A program made the translations under genes and the position numbers. A stretch of DNA of 64,000 bases from Stappia indica (GTDB lineage Bacteria > Pseudomonadota > Alphaproteobacteria > Rhizobiales > Stappiaceae): assembly GCF_020177335.1 (NCBI RefSeq), contig NZ_JAIVMG010000008.1:62001-126000 (forward strand). The letters run 5' to 3'. Positions 54,449-63,716 of this stretch are shown piece after piece. The notes under the pieces were generated by a model. That model ran no database searches. It saw only the letters and a list, made by a program, of their open reading frames with translations, and was not told where the DNA came from. Numbering within the stretch: the first letter of the stretch is position 1; every line of letters starts with the position of its first letter.

Positions 54449-56259
54449 CAGGGAAAGGGGCGCGGCTTGGGCGATTGACGCCGCTTGTCATCGAGGATTG
54501 CCCTGGGCTGCTTCATGAGGCCGATGGCGACATCGGCGTCGTGATCTGCGACGGTTGGGGCTACGAGGGGCTTTGTGCGCGACGGAGCTGGCGGATTCTC
54601 GCCGACCAGCTCGCTGGGGCCGGCTATCCTGTACTGCGGTTCGACTGGCCGGGCATGGGCGATGCGCTTGCCGATCCTGGGGACGTGACCGCCCTTGCCC
54701 ACCTGGACCGGGCGCTCGACCGGGCCTGCGCGGTCATGGCCGGGCGGGAGGGGATCCGCGCGGTGGCGCTGATCGGCCTCGGGCTGGGGGCGGCGCTGGC
54801 CGTACGCCGCGCCGAGGCGCACCCGCAAGAGGTTGCCGGGCTGGTGCTGCTGGCACCGCTGGTCAAGGGCAAGAGCTTCCTGCGCGAGGTGCAGGCACAG
54901 GCGCTGATGATTGGTCAGGTCACCGGCGTGCCACCGGAAACCGGCCCGGGGGAAGCGTTGTCGATTGCCGGTCTGGGCATGGCGCAGGCGCTGGCGGACG
55001 AAATCCGCGCGCTCGATCTCTCCGGGCTCGACTTGCGTGAGGACATGCCCCGGCTGATCCTGGCGCGGGCGGGTAAGGCGGCGGAGGCGAAGCTGGCCGA
55101 CCGATTGGCGGGTTCCCCCAGCGGTACGGCCGCGATCTTCGCCGGATACGACGATCTGATGATCGATCCGACCGGTTCGATGCCCCCGTTTCAGGACTTC
55201 CAGCGGGTTCTCGCCTGGTTTGGCGAGGTTTTGCCACCCTCTCGTCACGGCAAGCCGGTCGGAGAGGCGGCGGGAGCAACCAAGAGCCGGCTGGAGACCG
55301 AAACCTTCCACGAGACGCCTTGCGTTTTCGGGCCGAATGCCGGGCTGGTGGGGGTCTGGTGCGAACCGAGCGCTGGGCAGCATGGCCGGCCTGTGCTGCT
55401 TCTCAATGCCGGCGCGACGCCGCGAGCGGGCTGGGCGCGCGGCACGGCCGAGATGGCGCGGGCGCTGGCCGGGCGGGGGATCGCCTCCTTGCGCTTCGAC
55501 GGTGCGGATTTTGGGGACAGCCGGCCGCACCCGCAAGGGCCGGCGATCATGCATTACCATGCAAACCAGCGTGCGGACCTCTCCGCCGCTCTCGATCTTC
55601 TGTGCGACCGCTACGGATCCGGCGCTGTCGTGGTCGGCGGTTGCGGCGGCGCCTATCTGGCTCTCAATGGCGCGGTGGCCGATGAGCGGATCGCCCATGT
55701 GATCGCGGTCAACCTGCAACGGTTTCTCTGGGATCCGCGCGATGACGTGGCCGAGGTGCTGCGCTATGGCCATGCGGCCCCGTCCGGGTATGGCCGCAAG
55801 CTTTTCAGCCGGGACGGCTGGCGAGCGCTGTGGCGCCGGCGGGCCGAGGTACCAGCGCTGGCGCTTTATCTGACGCGAACGCTGTATCGGCGGGGGGAAC
55901 GGCGGTTCGCGCCCTATCTCTTCGGCCTGCTGCCCTTTTCCCGCCTCTATCGCCGGGTGCACCGCAATCTGTCGGTCTTACGCGACCGGCCCGTCCGGGT
56001 CGAACTCGTCTACAGCGAGGGCGATTCCGGTCTCGAACAACTGCGCACCTTCTTCGGCAAGGACAGTCGCCGCCTTGGCGCGTATCCGAATATCGAAATG
56101 GTCCTGATTGCCGATGCCGACCACAATCTCACGCCTAGGGCGGCACGAGCCGTCCTGCTGGAGCGGATCGTTGCGGCAGCCGCGTTGGAGACGGCCGGCG
56201 ATGATCGCCGGCCAGCCGGTGCGCAGGATCGGGATGCAGCGGATCAGCCCGCCGCGTAG
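54445..56259 (+). CDS. Tandem alpha/beta-hydrolase with altered nucleophile elbows
   Basis: 604 residues holding two alpha/beta-hydrolase domains in a row, about 1-270 and 300-570. In the first, the elbow that normally reads GxSxG is GLGLG (residues 111-115), so the nucleophile Ser is a Gly and the domain should be inactive. In the second, the elbow is GGCGG with Cys400 as nucleophile; a DADHN near residue 560 could supply the catalytic Asp/His. Such paired hydrolases resemble the exosortase-associated hydrolases of exopolysaccharide loci, but no exosortase is seen. Coupled to the GH5 gene by ATGA. Cytoplasmic; substrate unknown, possibly a thioester or acyl sugar. Confidence 0.82.
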   Translation: MTGKGARLGRLTPLVIEDCPGLLHEADGDIGVVICDGWGYEGLCARRSWRILADQLAGAGYPVLRFDWPGMGDALADPGDVTALAHLDRALDRACAVMAGREGIRAVALIGLGLGAALAVRRAEAHPQEVAGLVLLAPLVKGKSFLREVQAQALMIGQVTGVPPETGPGEALSIAGLGMAQALADEIRALDLSGLDLREDMPRLILARAGKAAEAKLADRLAGSPSGTAAIFAGYDDLMIDPTGSMPPFQDFQRVLAWFGEVLPPSRHGKPVGEAAGATKSRLETETFHETPCVFGPNAGLVGVWCEPSAGQHGRPVLLLNAGATPRAGWARGTAEMARALAGRGIASLRFDGADFGDSRPHPQGPAIMHYHANQRADLSAALDLLCDRYGSGAVVVGGCGGAYLALNGAVADERIAHVIAVNLQRFLWDPRDDVAEVLRYGHAAPSGYGRKLFSRDGWRALWRRRAEVPALALYLTRTLYRRGERRFAPYLFGLLPFSRLYRRVHRNLSVLRDRPVRVELVYSEGDSGLEQLRTFFGKDSRRLGAYPNIEMVLIADADHNLTPRAARAVLLERIVAAAALETAGDDRRPAGAQDRDAADQPAA

Positions 56260-58739
56260 GGGCCGGGTTTTCCGCCAAGGGGCGTGACCGTGCCGCGCGG
56301 GGCCGGCTTGTCGGGGCTCTCCTCCGCGCCTTGCCGGGGGGTGAGGGCGATGCGTTTTTCCGCCCCCGGAGCCAGATGGAACCAGTTGTCTTCGGGCAGG
56401 TAGTTTGCATCCTCGATCGACACCGACGGGGCCAACCGGTCGGTCGACAGCACCAGCATGAAGCCGCCGTCTTCCGCCTGCTCCACCCGTGCCGTGATCG
56501 CCGCGTCCCGGCGCAGGGTGGCGCGGCCAAGCGGGAAGTGGAAGGCTTCGTCGGCGGTCTTGCTGCTCTGCCGGTCGACAAGGCGGACATGCACGCAGTC
56601 ATGAGACGGCGGGCCGAAACGGAAGGCATGGGTCACGTCGAAAAACGCGCCCAGCAGGTCGGTTGCCGCGAGGCGCCGGGTGCCGCGCCCCTCCAGATCG
56701 ACGTCCAGTGCGCCGCTCGCCACCGGCAGCGTCCCCTCGCCAAGGCAGGTGAGTTCCACCCGCAAGGATCGCGTTTCCGCGCCGTCGTTGACAAGGTGAA
56801 TATCGAGACCGTTGGTGCCCTCGTCGGTAAGCATCACCGCCACCGGGCGGAAGGCGCGGCGCAGGCCATACCAGGCCGATTTCGGCAGGCCGGTGGCGTC
56901 GATCACACCCCAGCCGGCACCGGGAACGAGATCCTGCAGCGTCCAGACAAGCGCGCCGTGGCAGGAGGAGCCGTGTCGGCGCCATTCCGCGACGGTCGCT
57001 TCCATCACCTCGGCGATGGCCGCCCGGCCATGGTCGAGATAGGCCGCTGGGTCGCCATAGCGCAGGTCGAGCGGCTCGATGTTGTAGAGCTGCTTGACGT
57101 AATGGTCGCGAATGTCCTCGAAGTCCCAGCCGACGGAGCGGTCACGCGGCACGCTGCGTTTCCAGTCCGGGTCATGGCCCGGGCCGCCGGGAAGGTGGGC
57201 GGTGACGGTTGCCGCCTCCGGCACATTGGCGAAGGCCAGGCATTCGGTGGTGAACCGCACGTTGGCCCGGCGCGCATCCTCCAGGGGCCGGCGATAGGCG
57301 CCAACGCCGTAGTAATGAGCGATGCCGGCATTGGGAGAAAACGGCATCGCGCCGCCGCTCGGCGAATTGGGAACATAGATGACGTCAGGCCGGACAGCGG
57401 TGACAGCGGCGGGCAGGATTTCCTCGGTCAGCGGTCCGCGCCAGCGGCTCTCGGGCAGGCCGAGCATCGCCCCTTGCTGGTACATTTCGCTGCCGCCGCA
57501 CACCACGACCAACGAAGGGGAGGCGGAGACCGCGCCAAGCAGGCTTTCCGTTTCCCGGGTCACCACCTCGCGGAAACTGTCATCGCCCGCCGGGTAGTCG
57601 AAATTGGCGAAGGGAAGATCCTGCCAGACCATCAGGCCCAGTGCGTCGCACAGCTCGAAAAACGCCGGACCTTCCGGGGCCATGGTGCCGCCGATCCGCA
57701 GCATGTTCATGTTGCCGGCAACGGCGCGTTCCAGCCAGGGGCGATAGTCGTCGTGACCGGAGGGCAGGCGCAGAATATCGGCGGTGGTCCAGGCGGCGCC
57801 GCGGCAGAACACCGGAACGCCGTTGACCTTGAGCGCAAAGCCCTCCCCATCCGCGCCGTGATCGACCTCGATACGGCGGAAGCCGGTACGGCCGAGCGGA
57901 ACCACGGTGTCGCCCATCCGCAAGGCGATGTCATGCAGATACGGCGTGCCGTGGGTGTGTGGCCACCAGGGCTCGATGGCCGGCAGCAGCATCTCGCCCC
58001 GGTAGCGCCCCGGAGTGTCTTCCTCATCGAGCGGCGTTTCCCAGCCGGCACAGGCGAGCAGCGGCGCCTCGTCCATCGGCGGCAGCGTCAGGGCAACTTC
58101 CAGCCGGCCGGTTCCATCCTCGCCGAGCCGGCTGGCGATGGTGAGATCGCGGACAAGCGGCCCATCGTCTGCCATCAGGCGGATCGGCCGCCACGGACCG
58201 ACCGCGTGGATTTCGGGGCACCAGCCGGGCATGTGACCGAACAAGGTGGTGCGCAGCAGGCGCAGGCCCTGGCTGGTCGCCAGCCGGGTGCGCCAGCGCG
58301 CGCGCGGGCCGCGCTTTTCCAGATGCGGCGCCAGTGCGCGGAAGCACAGCACCAACTCGGCCGGGGCCTGAAGGTCGAGGGCGATGTCGCGCGGCGCATA
58401 CATGGAGTTGGAAATCAGCACGGGCGTGCCGTCGACCCAGGCTTCGCAGATGGTGGCGAGCCCCTCGAACCGCAAACGGTGCCCACCGGGGCGGATCGGC
58501 TGGATCGTGGCCCGGTACCAGACATCCTTGTCATGCAGGGGTTCCGGTGCCTTCGGATCGAAGCGACCGGCAGCGGTCAGCGCCTCGGCGGCTGTGCCGG
58601 GCACCGGCGCGGGGGCCCAGTCGGCCGATGGATCAAGCTCCTCCGGTCCGGACCAGGCGCCGGCGGGCGCAAGGGTCATCGACCAAGTGGCGACAAGCAG
58701 GGTGTCCGCCGTCGTTTCCAGGGAGAGTCCATCCATCAT
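56244..58739 (-). CDS. Glycoside hydrolase family 2, beta-mannosidase-like
   Basis: 831 residues without a signal peptide. The N-terminal sugar-binding domain (GHRLRFEGLATICEAWVDGT) is followed by an immunoglobulin-like domain and the TIM barrel from about residue 300 (GFALKVNGVPVFCRGAAW). The acid/base region reads VCGGSEMYQQ, where beta-mannosidases have an NEN-type motif, with the Glu kept; the nucleophile Glu is in RFTTECLAF. A long all-beta C-terminal part follows. It is the last gene of the carrier-protein operon. Its end overlaps the convergent hydrolase gene by 16 bases. Function may be turnover or editing of a mannose-containing repeat unit. Confidence 0.88.
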   Translation of the reverse strand: MMDGLSLETTADTLLVATWSMTLAPAGAWSGPEELDPSADWAPAPVPGTAAEALTAAGRFDPKAPEPLHDKDVWYRATIQPIRPGGHRLRFEGLATICEAWVDGTPVLISNSMYAPRDIALDLQAPAELVLCFRALAPHLEKRGPRARWRTRLATSQGLRLLRTTLFGHMPGWCPEIHAVGPWRPIRLMADDGPLVRDLTIASRLGEDGTGRLEVALTLPPMDEAPLLACAGWETPLDEEDTPGRYRGEMLLPAIEPWWPHTHGTPYLHDIALRMGDTVVPLGRTGFRRIEVDHGADGEGFALKVNGVPVFCRGAAWTTADILRLPSGHDDYRPWLERAVAGNMNMLRIGGTMAPEGPAFFELCDALGLMVWQDLPFANFDYPAGDDSFREVVTRETESLLGAVSASPSLVVVCGGSEMYQQGAMLGLPESRWRGPLTEEILPAAVTAVRPDVIYVPNSPSGGAMPFSPNAGIAHYYGVGAYRRPLEDARRANVRFTTECLAFANVPEAATVTAHLPGGPGHDPDWKRSVPRDRSVGWDFEDIRDHYVKQLYNIEPLDLRYGDPAAYLDHGRAAIAEVMEATVAEWRRHGSSCHGALVWTLQDLVPGAGWGVIDATGLPKSAWYGLRRAFRPVAVMLTDEGTNGLDIHLVNDGAETRSLRVELTCLGEGTLPVASGALDVDLEGRGTRRLAATDLLGAFFDVTHAFRFGPPSHDCVHVRLVDRQSSKTADEAFHFPLGRATLRRDAAITARVEQAEDGGFMLVLSTDRLAPSVSIEDANYLPEDNWFHLAPGAEKRIALTPRQGAEESPDKPAPRGTVTPLGGKPGPYAAG

Positions 58740-58784
58740 GCGGGGCCTGCCTTCAGGGTCTTTGTCGTCATCACGTGCCGTGGG

Positions 58785-59810
58785 TCAGGCGGCGCGTCCG
58801 GCTGCGTCGGTGGAAAGGGGGGGCAGTTTTTCTTCCAGCCCCTGCATCAGCCGGTCCCAGGCAGCCGCCGGCGGCTGCAGCGCTTCCGTCAGGCCGGTAA
58901 AGCGCTTGCGCGCAAGCGCCCGCGCCAGCAGGAACTGGAGGCTCTTGCAGCTCTCGGCAATGCCGCGTGCCGCCTCCGCTTCACCGGCAAGCTGCCCGTC
59001 CGGGAAAAGCCAGGCCAGATGCTCGCCCGCCAGCTCGAAATTCGCCCCCGCCTGTCGCAAGGTGTTGAAGGCGTATTTGTGGAAGTCGTCGAAGGGACGG
59101 TCCGCCAACGCCTCGATGTCGGCGGCAAAGCGCTCCGCATAGGCGGTGAACGGGTTGGCGTCCGGCCGGCGCCGAAAGTGCCCTGCGAGCAGCCGCACGG
59201 CGAGCGGGCGCAGGTCCGCAGCCGGAGCTGTCTCCGCCGGCAGCTTGGCGAATTCGGTGTAGGGCAGAAAGGGCAAGGGCTGAGCAAAGGCGCCGCGCTG
59301 GAACACCCCGTCGAAATCGTCCCCCTCAAGCGAGAACAGCCCGCCATTGTGGAAATAGGTCATCCGGCGGTCGGCGGGATCGAGCGCGGTGATCGCCACC
59401 GTCGTCTTGCCGTGCTCGCTGCGATAGCTGACCCCATGGGTGTCGGGCAGGAAATAGCTGTCGACCTCGACCAGGCACAGCCGGCCACGTGCGATCTGCT
59501 CCGCCACATGGCTTTCGGTCCGGTCGTAGATTGCCAGTTCCTGCGCCCGGATGCCGTAAAGGGTTTCCAGATCCTCCAGCGGCACCTTGAAGAAGGTGAA
59601 CTGGTCCCCTTCGAAATCCTGCGTCAGGGTGAAGCCGAGCATCGCCTCGGGCGTCAGCCCGAGCGCGTGCAGCACCTCGATCCACAGATCGACGTAGCAG
59701 TTGGTTTCCGGCCAGATGCGTGTGGCCGCATGCAGGGCGTGCGGCTGGTAGCCATCGGGGCGAAGGGCGGCAAGGCGGGTGATCATCGCGAGCGTGTCCG
59801 TTATCCCCAC
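58785..59810 (-). CDS. DUF1839 protein, possible BtrH-like acyltransferase
   Basis: 341 residues, from GTG 59810. The N-terminal half has [18 protein letters not shown] (Cys38), [17 protein letters not shown], then [20 protein letters not shown] with His133 and Asp144 in ITALD. This Cys-His-Asp order in a papain-like frame resembles the BtrH N-terminal domain, which transfers an aminoacyl group from a carrier protein to an aminoglycoside. The C-terminal half is helical and not recognised. It lies between the amino acid:carrier-protein ligase (10-base overlap) and the GH2 gene. DUF1839 is a likely family name; the transferase role is inference. Confidence 0.72.
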   Translation of the reverse strand: MGITDTLAMITRLAALRPDGYQPHALHAATRIWPETNCYVDLWIEVLHALGLTPEAMLGFTLTQDFEGDQFTFFKVPLEDLETLYGIRAQELAIYDRTESHVAEQIARGRLCLVEVDSYFLPDTHGVSYRSEHGKTTVAITALDPADRRMTYFHNGGLFSLEGDDFDGVFQRGAFAQPLPFLPYTEFAKLPAETAPAADLRPLAVRLLAGHFRRRPDANPFTAYAERFAADIEALADRPFDDFHKYAFNTLRQAGANFELAGEHLAWLFPDGQLAGEAEAARGIAESCKSLQFLLARALARKRFTGLTEALQPPAAAWDRLMQGLEEKLPPLSTDAAGRAA

Positions 59811-60709
59811 AGCGCCTTGCGCACCGGCTCGGGCCAGTCGGCGGTGTCGAGCCCGTGGCGGGCGAAGAGGGCAAGGGCGATCCGCTCCAGGCCGAAGCCG
59901 ACACAGGCCGTGTGGGCGGTCTCCCCGTTGGCAGTCTTTAGGCCCCAGGTCTGGCCGAAGTGATCCTGATGGTAGTTGAAGCTGAGGCAGGCGGTCTTGG
60001 CGGTGGCCGAGGTCACCGGGATCAGCAGCTCGAACTTCAGTTTCTGGTCGCGCTGGTTGTTGCCGAGCATCTTGCCGGCGCGGCCGAAGAATGGGTCGTT
60101 GGCCGTGTCCAGCTCCACATCGAGACCGACAGCGGCGATCAGCTTGCTGCCGCGCTCCATCCAGTCGCTGCGGAAGGCCATGACGTCATCCGGCGTGCCG
60201 ATGCGCACGAACTCGCGCATGCGGAACAGCTGCATCCGCGCCGGGTCCTTGGAGGGCTCGTGACGGAAGCAATAGGACTGCAGGTCGAAAAGACCGCCGC
60301 CCTCGGGCAGCGGGCCGCGCTTGGCGATGGTCGGATAGAGCGGATAGCAGGCCGCCGGGGTCAGCACCACGTCGGTGGCTTCCTGCTTGCCGGTCCAGTC
60401 GTCGCCTTCCGCCATGCACTGCAGCAGGTTGACATGGTCGAGCTCGCAGCCGCAGAAGCTGTGCACCGTACCGGCGAGCTGCGGGAAGCTCTTCATGTAG
60501 CCCGAGCCTTCGAAATGGGCCCGGTTCATGCCCGGCGGAAAGCGGATCACCTCGGCCGTCGCCTCGGGTGCATGGCGGGCGATCAGGGCTTCGAACCGGG
60601 CGATCACGTCTTCGAAGGCACCGCTGCGGCCATAAAGGCCGTCGACGCCGGTGTCGATCAGCAGGCCGGCGTCGAACAGCCGGTCGAGCAAGTTGGTCTG
60701 CATGTCCAT
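59801..60709 (-). CDS. Amino acid:[carrier protein] ligase (seryl-tRNA-synthetase-like)
   Basis: 302 residues with a class II synthetase catalytic core but no tRNA-binding domain. Motif 2 is [20 protein letters not shown] and motif 3 is [12 protein letters not shown]. The zinc-site ligands typical of this group are seen as Cys121, Glu166 and Cys269. Known members from Bradyrhizobium and Agrobacterium activate glycine or alanine with ATP and load it on the phosphopantetheine of a small carrier protein. The carrier gene is three genes upstream in this operon. ATG 60709 ([12 protein letters not shown]) follows AAGGG. The amino acid cannot be told by eye. Confidence 0.88.
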   Translation of the reverse strand: MDMQTNLLDRLFDAGLLIDTGVDGLYGRSGAFEDVIARFEALIARHAPEATAEVIRFPPGMNRAHFEGSGYMKSFPQLAGTVHSFCGCELDHVNLLQCMAEGDDWTGKQEATDVVLTPAACYPLYPTIAKRGPLPEGGGLFDLQSYCFRHEPSKDPARMQLFRMREFVRIGTPDDVMAFRSDWMERGSKLIAAVGLDVELDTANDPFFGRAGKMLGNNQRDQKLKFELLIPVTSATAKTACLSFNYHQDHFGQTWGLKTANGETAHTACVGFGLERIALALFARHGLDTADWPEPVRKALWG

Positions 60710-60720
60710 GTCGGTACCCT

Positions 60721-61902
60721 TCACGCCAAAAGGCTGGTGTCTTGCTTGTGGATCAGCAGCATGGTCGACGTATTGCCGAGAATGCGGTCGTTGGAGATCA
60801 TCAACTGGGCGGAATGGGCATCGCGCAGATGCCGTCCCAGACTGTAGGGCGTGCCGTTCTTGTAGCCCAGGATGCCGCAGATCAGCATGCAATGGTTGAT
60901 GATCGTCAGGATGTTCTGCGAACTGGCGATCTTGAGGTTGTTCATCGCCACCGCAAAGCTCATGGCGGACAGCTTGTCCTCGTCGCCCTTGGCTGTCGCG
61001 TATTGCGTGAGGGCGGCAATGATGCTGGCCTTGACCCCCTGCAGGAGGGATGAGGCCTCGGCAACGCGCAAGGCGCCGGGCGGCATTGCCTCGGGGCTGC
61101 GGCGCGCTGCGGCGCGTACGAAGGCCTGGGCCCGGGCGAAGGCATCGGCGGCGATGCCGTACCAGACGGCACTCCACAGAATATGCGCATGGGCGAGCAT
61201 CGACTGGGCGGCGATCTCGGCAAAGGGGCGGGGCAGGATCTGCTGCGCCGGCGCCTCTCCCTTGAAGACATAGCCGTCGGAGCAGGTGCCGCGCATGCCC
61301 AGCGCATCCCAGGTCTGGGTCTTGTCCAGCGTGTACTGGTCCTTCAGGAACACGGTCATCACCTGGTCGCTCGGCGCGGCATCCGCATGAGCGCGGGAGG
61401 TGATCAGGATCGCATCCGCCTGATCGCCATAGGAAATGACGGTGGCGTCCTTTTCCAGGCGGCAGGTGTCGCCGTCGACCTCGATCGCGCAGATCGAGTT
61501 GCGCAGGTTGCCGCCGATACCGCCTTCCGTGGTGGCGGAGCCGAGCAGCAGTTGCTCCCCGGCCACGCGCGACATGAACGCCTCATGCCAGCCGGCGCCG
61601 CTGCCATGGGAGACAAGGCTGGACACCTTGATCTGATGCATGGCGAACACCATGGCCGCCGCCGAGCAGCCCTTGCCGAGGGTGGTGCAGATCTCGGCGA
61701 TCTCCAGCACCGAAACCCCTTCACCGCCCTGGGCGGTCGGGATCTGGATCCCCAGGAGCCGCTCACTCCGCATGGCGGCAACCGCTTCGGCGGGGAACCG
61801 CCCCTCGGCATCGACCTGATCGGCATGTTCGGCGGCAATGGCGGCGACACGCTTCGCCCGGTCCATCAACGCCAGCGGTGCGACCGCGCCCTGGATGGTC
61901 AT
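60721..61902 (-). CDS. Acyl-CoA-dehydrogenase-like flavoprotein
   Basis: 393 residues of the acyl-CoA dehydrogenase fold: N-terminal helical domain ([20 protein letters not shown]), middle beta domain ([36 protein letters not shown]), and C-terminal helical domain ending [19 protein letters not shown]. The usual Glu-Gly-Thr catalytic block near the C-terminus is absent (SNDRILGNT). Its start overlaps the carrier-protein stop (ATGA), and the ligase follows 11 bases later. Flavoproteins of this fold can oxidise aminoacyl groups held on carrier proteins, as in prolyl-carrier dehydrogenation; that role is inferred here. Confidence 0.85.
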   Translation of the reverse strand: MTIQGAVAPLALMDRAKRVAAIAAEHADQVDAEGRFPAEAVAAMRSERLLGIQIPTAQGGEGVSVLEIAEICTTLGKGCSAAAMVFAMHQIKVSSLVSHGSGAGWHEAFMSRVAGEQLLLGSATTEGGIGGNLRNSICAIEVDGDTCRLEKDATVISYGDQADAILITSRAHADAAPSDQVMTVFLKDQYTLDKTQTWDALGMRGTCSDGYVFKGEAPAQQILPRPFAEIAAQSMLAHAHILWSAVWYGIAADAFARAQAFVRAAARRSPEAMPPGALRVAEASSLLQGVKASIIAALTQYATAKGDEDKLSAMSFAVAMNNLKIASSQNILTIINHCMLICGILGYKNGTPYSLGRHLRDAHSAQLMISNDRILGNTSTMLLIHKQDTSLLA

Positions 61903-62159
61903 CACGCGGCCTGCTGGTCTTTCGACAGTTCCGTCACCACTTCGACGATGGTCGCAATGGTGGAAAATGTCTTGCGGTTGAGGAGGTTTTCCGGGAACTC
62001 GATGTCGAACTCTTCCTCGATCGCCAGCATCAGCTGGACCGAGGCGAAGGAGGACAGGCCGGCGGCATAAAGGTCGCTGTCTTCGCCAAGGGTGGCCGCG
62101 TCGACGGGGAGCTTGCCGTGTTGCGCCAGAATCGTTCGAATGGTGTCGGCAGTCGCCAT
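61902..62159 (-). CDS. Acyl/aminoacyl carrier protein
   Basis: 85 residues, acidic, in the acyl-carrier-protein fold. The phosphopantetheine site is DLYAAGLSSFASVQLML, where Ser37 takes the place of the Ser of the usual DSL and the Asp before it is replaced by Ser. The C-terminal helices (IEEEFDIEFPENLL) are typical. It is the first gene of a five-gene minus-strand operon and is the expected partner of the ligase at 59801-60709. It may instead serve fatty-acid-like chemistry, but the ligase makes the aminoacyl role more likely. Confidence 0.9.
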   Translation of the reverse strand: MATADTIRTILAQHGKLPVDAATLGEDSDLYAAGLSSFASVQLMLAIEEEFDIEFPENLLNRKTFSTIATIVEVVTELSKDQQAA

Positions 62160-62472
62160 GACCTGCTCTCCTGTTATTCCTGATCAAAAAAAACGGGCAG
62201 TCCGAGGGACCGCTTTGTGCCGGTGATGGTGCGGCCTCGGCGTTTAAAATCCCTAAAACGCAACCGGCGCTCGTGGCAAAGCTACGGATAAGGTTAACCG
62301 GAACTCTCTGCCCGCAGCGGCGAAGAACGGCAGGCCAGCGCCGTGGGTTCGAATTTAATTGACCGTCCGGTCGGCTTATTATTTCATGCTGCGACGCGGC
62401 GTGGTTGACGCGCTGAACGACGTGTCGGAAAAGACCTCCTGATTTTGTCAGGATTGGGCCCGCGGGAGGGGC
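62160..62472. other. Divergent gap between carrier-protein operon and thiolase
   Basis: 313 bases. The left part has an AT-rich stretch at about 62176-62200 (Gs of a ribosome site for the carrier gene, AGGAGAGCAGGTC, on the minus strand at 62160-62172). The right part, 62345-62390, has a lower GC stretch and the TetR-type operator described separately. A hairpin-rich region lies around 62300-62340. No coding frame is convincing. Confidence 0.4.
62361..62372. promoter_or_regulatory. TetR-type operator before the thiolase gene
   Basis: GACCGTCCGGTC has perfect 5-base arms (GACCG/CGGTC) around TC, inside an AT-rich promoter-like stretch about 100 bases before the thiolase ATG. It resembles the ACCG-centred palindromes bound by TetR-family regulators of phenylacetate and fatty-acid genes (PaaR-like). 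The regulator is not in the window. Confidence 0.5.
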
Positions 62473-63684
62473 ATGAGAATGCGCAACGCCTATATTGTCG
62501 ATTACATTCGCACACCGATCGGACGGTTTGGCGGGGCGCTCAGCCCGGTTCGCGCCGACGATCTCGGCGCCGTTCCCATTCGTGCCTTGATGGAACGCAA
62601 TGCCTCCGTCGACTGGGCGCGGCTGGATGATGTGATCTACGGCTGCGCCAACCAGGCGGGCGAGGACAACCGCAACGTGGCCCGCATGGCCGCCTTGTTG
62701 GCCGGGCTGCCGCAGGAGGTGCCGGGCACCACCGTCAATCGGCTGTGCGGCTCCGGCATGGATGCGGTGATCATGGCCGCCCGCGCCATTCGCTGCGGTG
62801 AGGCGGATCTGATGATCGCCGGCGGTGTGGAAAGCATGAGCCGCGCGCCCTTCGTCATGCCCAAGGCGGACAGCGCCTTTTCCCGCAAGGCGGAGATTTT
62901 TGACACGACCATCGGCTGGCGCTTTGTCAATCCGGTGATGAAGGCGCAATACGGCATCGATTCCATGCCGGAGACAGCGGAAAATGTCGCCGAAGACTTC
63001 AACATCGGCCGGGCCGATCAGGACGCCTTCGCCGCCCGCTCGCAGGCAAAGGCCGTCGCCGCCCAGGAAAACGGTCGCCTCGCCCGGGAAATCACGCCAG
63101 TGACCATCCCCCAGCGCAAGGGCGATCCGGTTATTGTCGAGCGTGATGAACACCCGCGTGCGGGAACCACGGCGGAGAAACTCGCCAAGCTGCCAACCCC
63201 GTTCCGCTCCGAAGGATCGGTGACGGCGGGCAACGCCTCCGGCGTCAATGATGGCGCGGCCGCGCTGCTGATTGCCTCGGAAGAGGCGGTGAAGGCTTAT
63301 GGGCTGACGCCGATTGCCCGGGTTCTGGGTGGGGCCGCCGCCGGTGTGCCGCCGCGCGTGATGGGCATCGGTCCGGTTCCGGCAACGCGCAAGCTGCTGG
63401 CCCGCCTTGGGCTGGCGGTGAGCGACATGGATGTGATCGAGCTGAACGAGGCTTTTGCCGCGCAAGGGTTGGCGGTGATGCGCGACCTCGGTCTTGCCGA
63501 CGATGCCGCCAACGTCAATCCCAATGGCGGGGCCATTGCGCTGGGCCATCCGCTCGGCATGTCGGGCGCGCGGATCGTCGGGACGGCGGCGCTGCAACTG
63601 GCCGAGACCGGCGGCCGCTACGGCCTGTCGACCATGTGCATCGGCGTTGGTCAGGGTATTGCCTGTGCCATTGAGCGAGCCTGA
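62473..63684 (+). CDS. pcaF: 3-oxoadipyl-CoA thiolase
   Basis: 403 residues. [20 protein letters not shown], then the active-site Cys in [13 protein letters not shown], the [12 protein letters not shown] block, [16 protein letters not shown] (His) and CIGVGQG (Cys) are thiolase features. The N-terminal part and [20 protein letters not shown] match the PcaF/PaaJ group, which cleaves 3-oxoadipyl-CoA to succinyl-CoA and acetyl-CoA at the end of the protocatechuate or phenylacetate routes. ATG 62473 follows GGGAGGGG. It stands alone with its own operator and terminator, so other pathway genes must be elsewhere. Confidence 0.9.
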   Translation: MRMRNAYIVDYIRTPIGRFGGALSPVRADDLGAVPIRALMERNASVDWARLDDVIYGCANQAGEDNRNVARMAALLAGLPQEVPGTTVNRLCGSGMDAVIMAARAIRCGEADLMIAGGVESMSRAPFVMPKADSAFSRKAEIFDTTIGWRFVNPVMKAQYGIDSMPETAENVAEDFNIGRADQDAFAARSQAKAVAAQENGRLAREITPVTIPQRKGDPVIVERDEHPRAGTTAEKLAKLPTPFRSEGSVTAGNASGVNDGAAALLIASEEAVKAYGLTPIARVLGGAAAGVPPRVMGIGPVPATRKLLARLGLAVSDMDVIELNEAFAAQGLAVMRDLGLADDAANVNPNGGAIALGHPLGMSGARIVGTAALQLAETGGRYGLSTMCIGVGQGIACAIERA

Positions 63685-63716
63685 ACACCGCTTTCCTTGA
63701 TCGTCTGCAACATACG

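Noticed and set aside
56331-59963. Plus-strand open frame of about 1210 codons opposite the GH2 and DUF1839 genes
   Set aside because: The length arises from high GC. The translation is low-complexity (His, Arg, Gly, Gln) with no recognisable fold, while both minus-strand genes have intact catalytic motifs.
60721-63597. One 958-codon minus-strand frame spanning the thiolase and the flavoprotein
   Set aside because: The real flavoprotein starts at 61902, overlapping the carrier-protein stop. The upstream part is antisense to the thiolase and the intergenic region.
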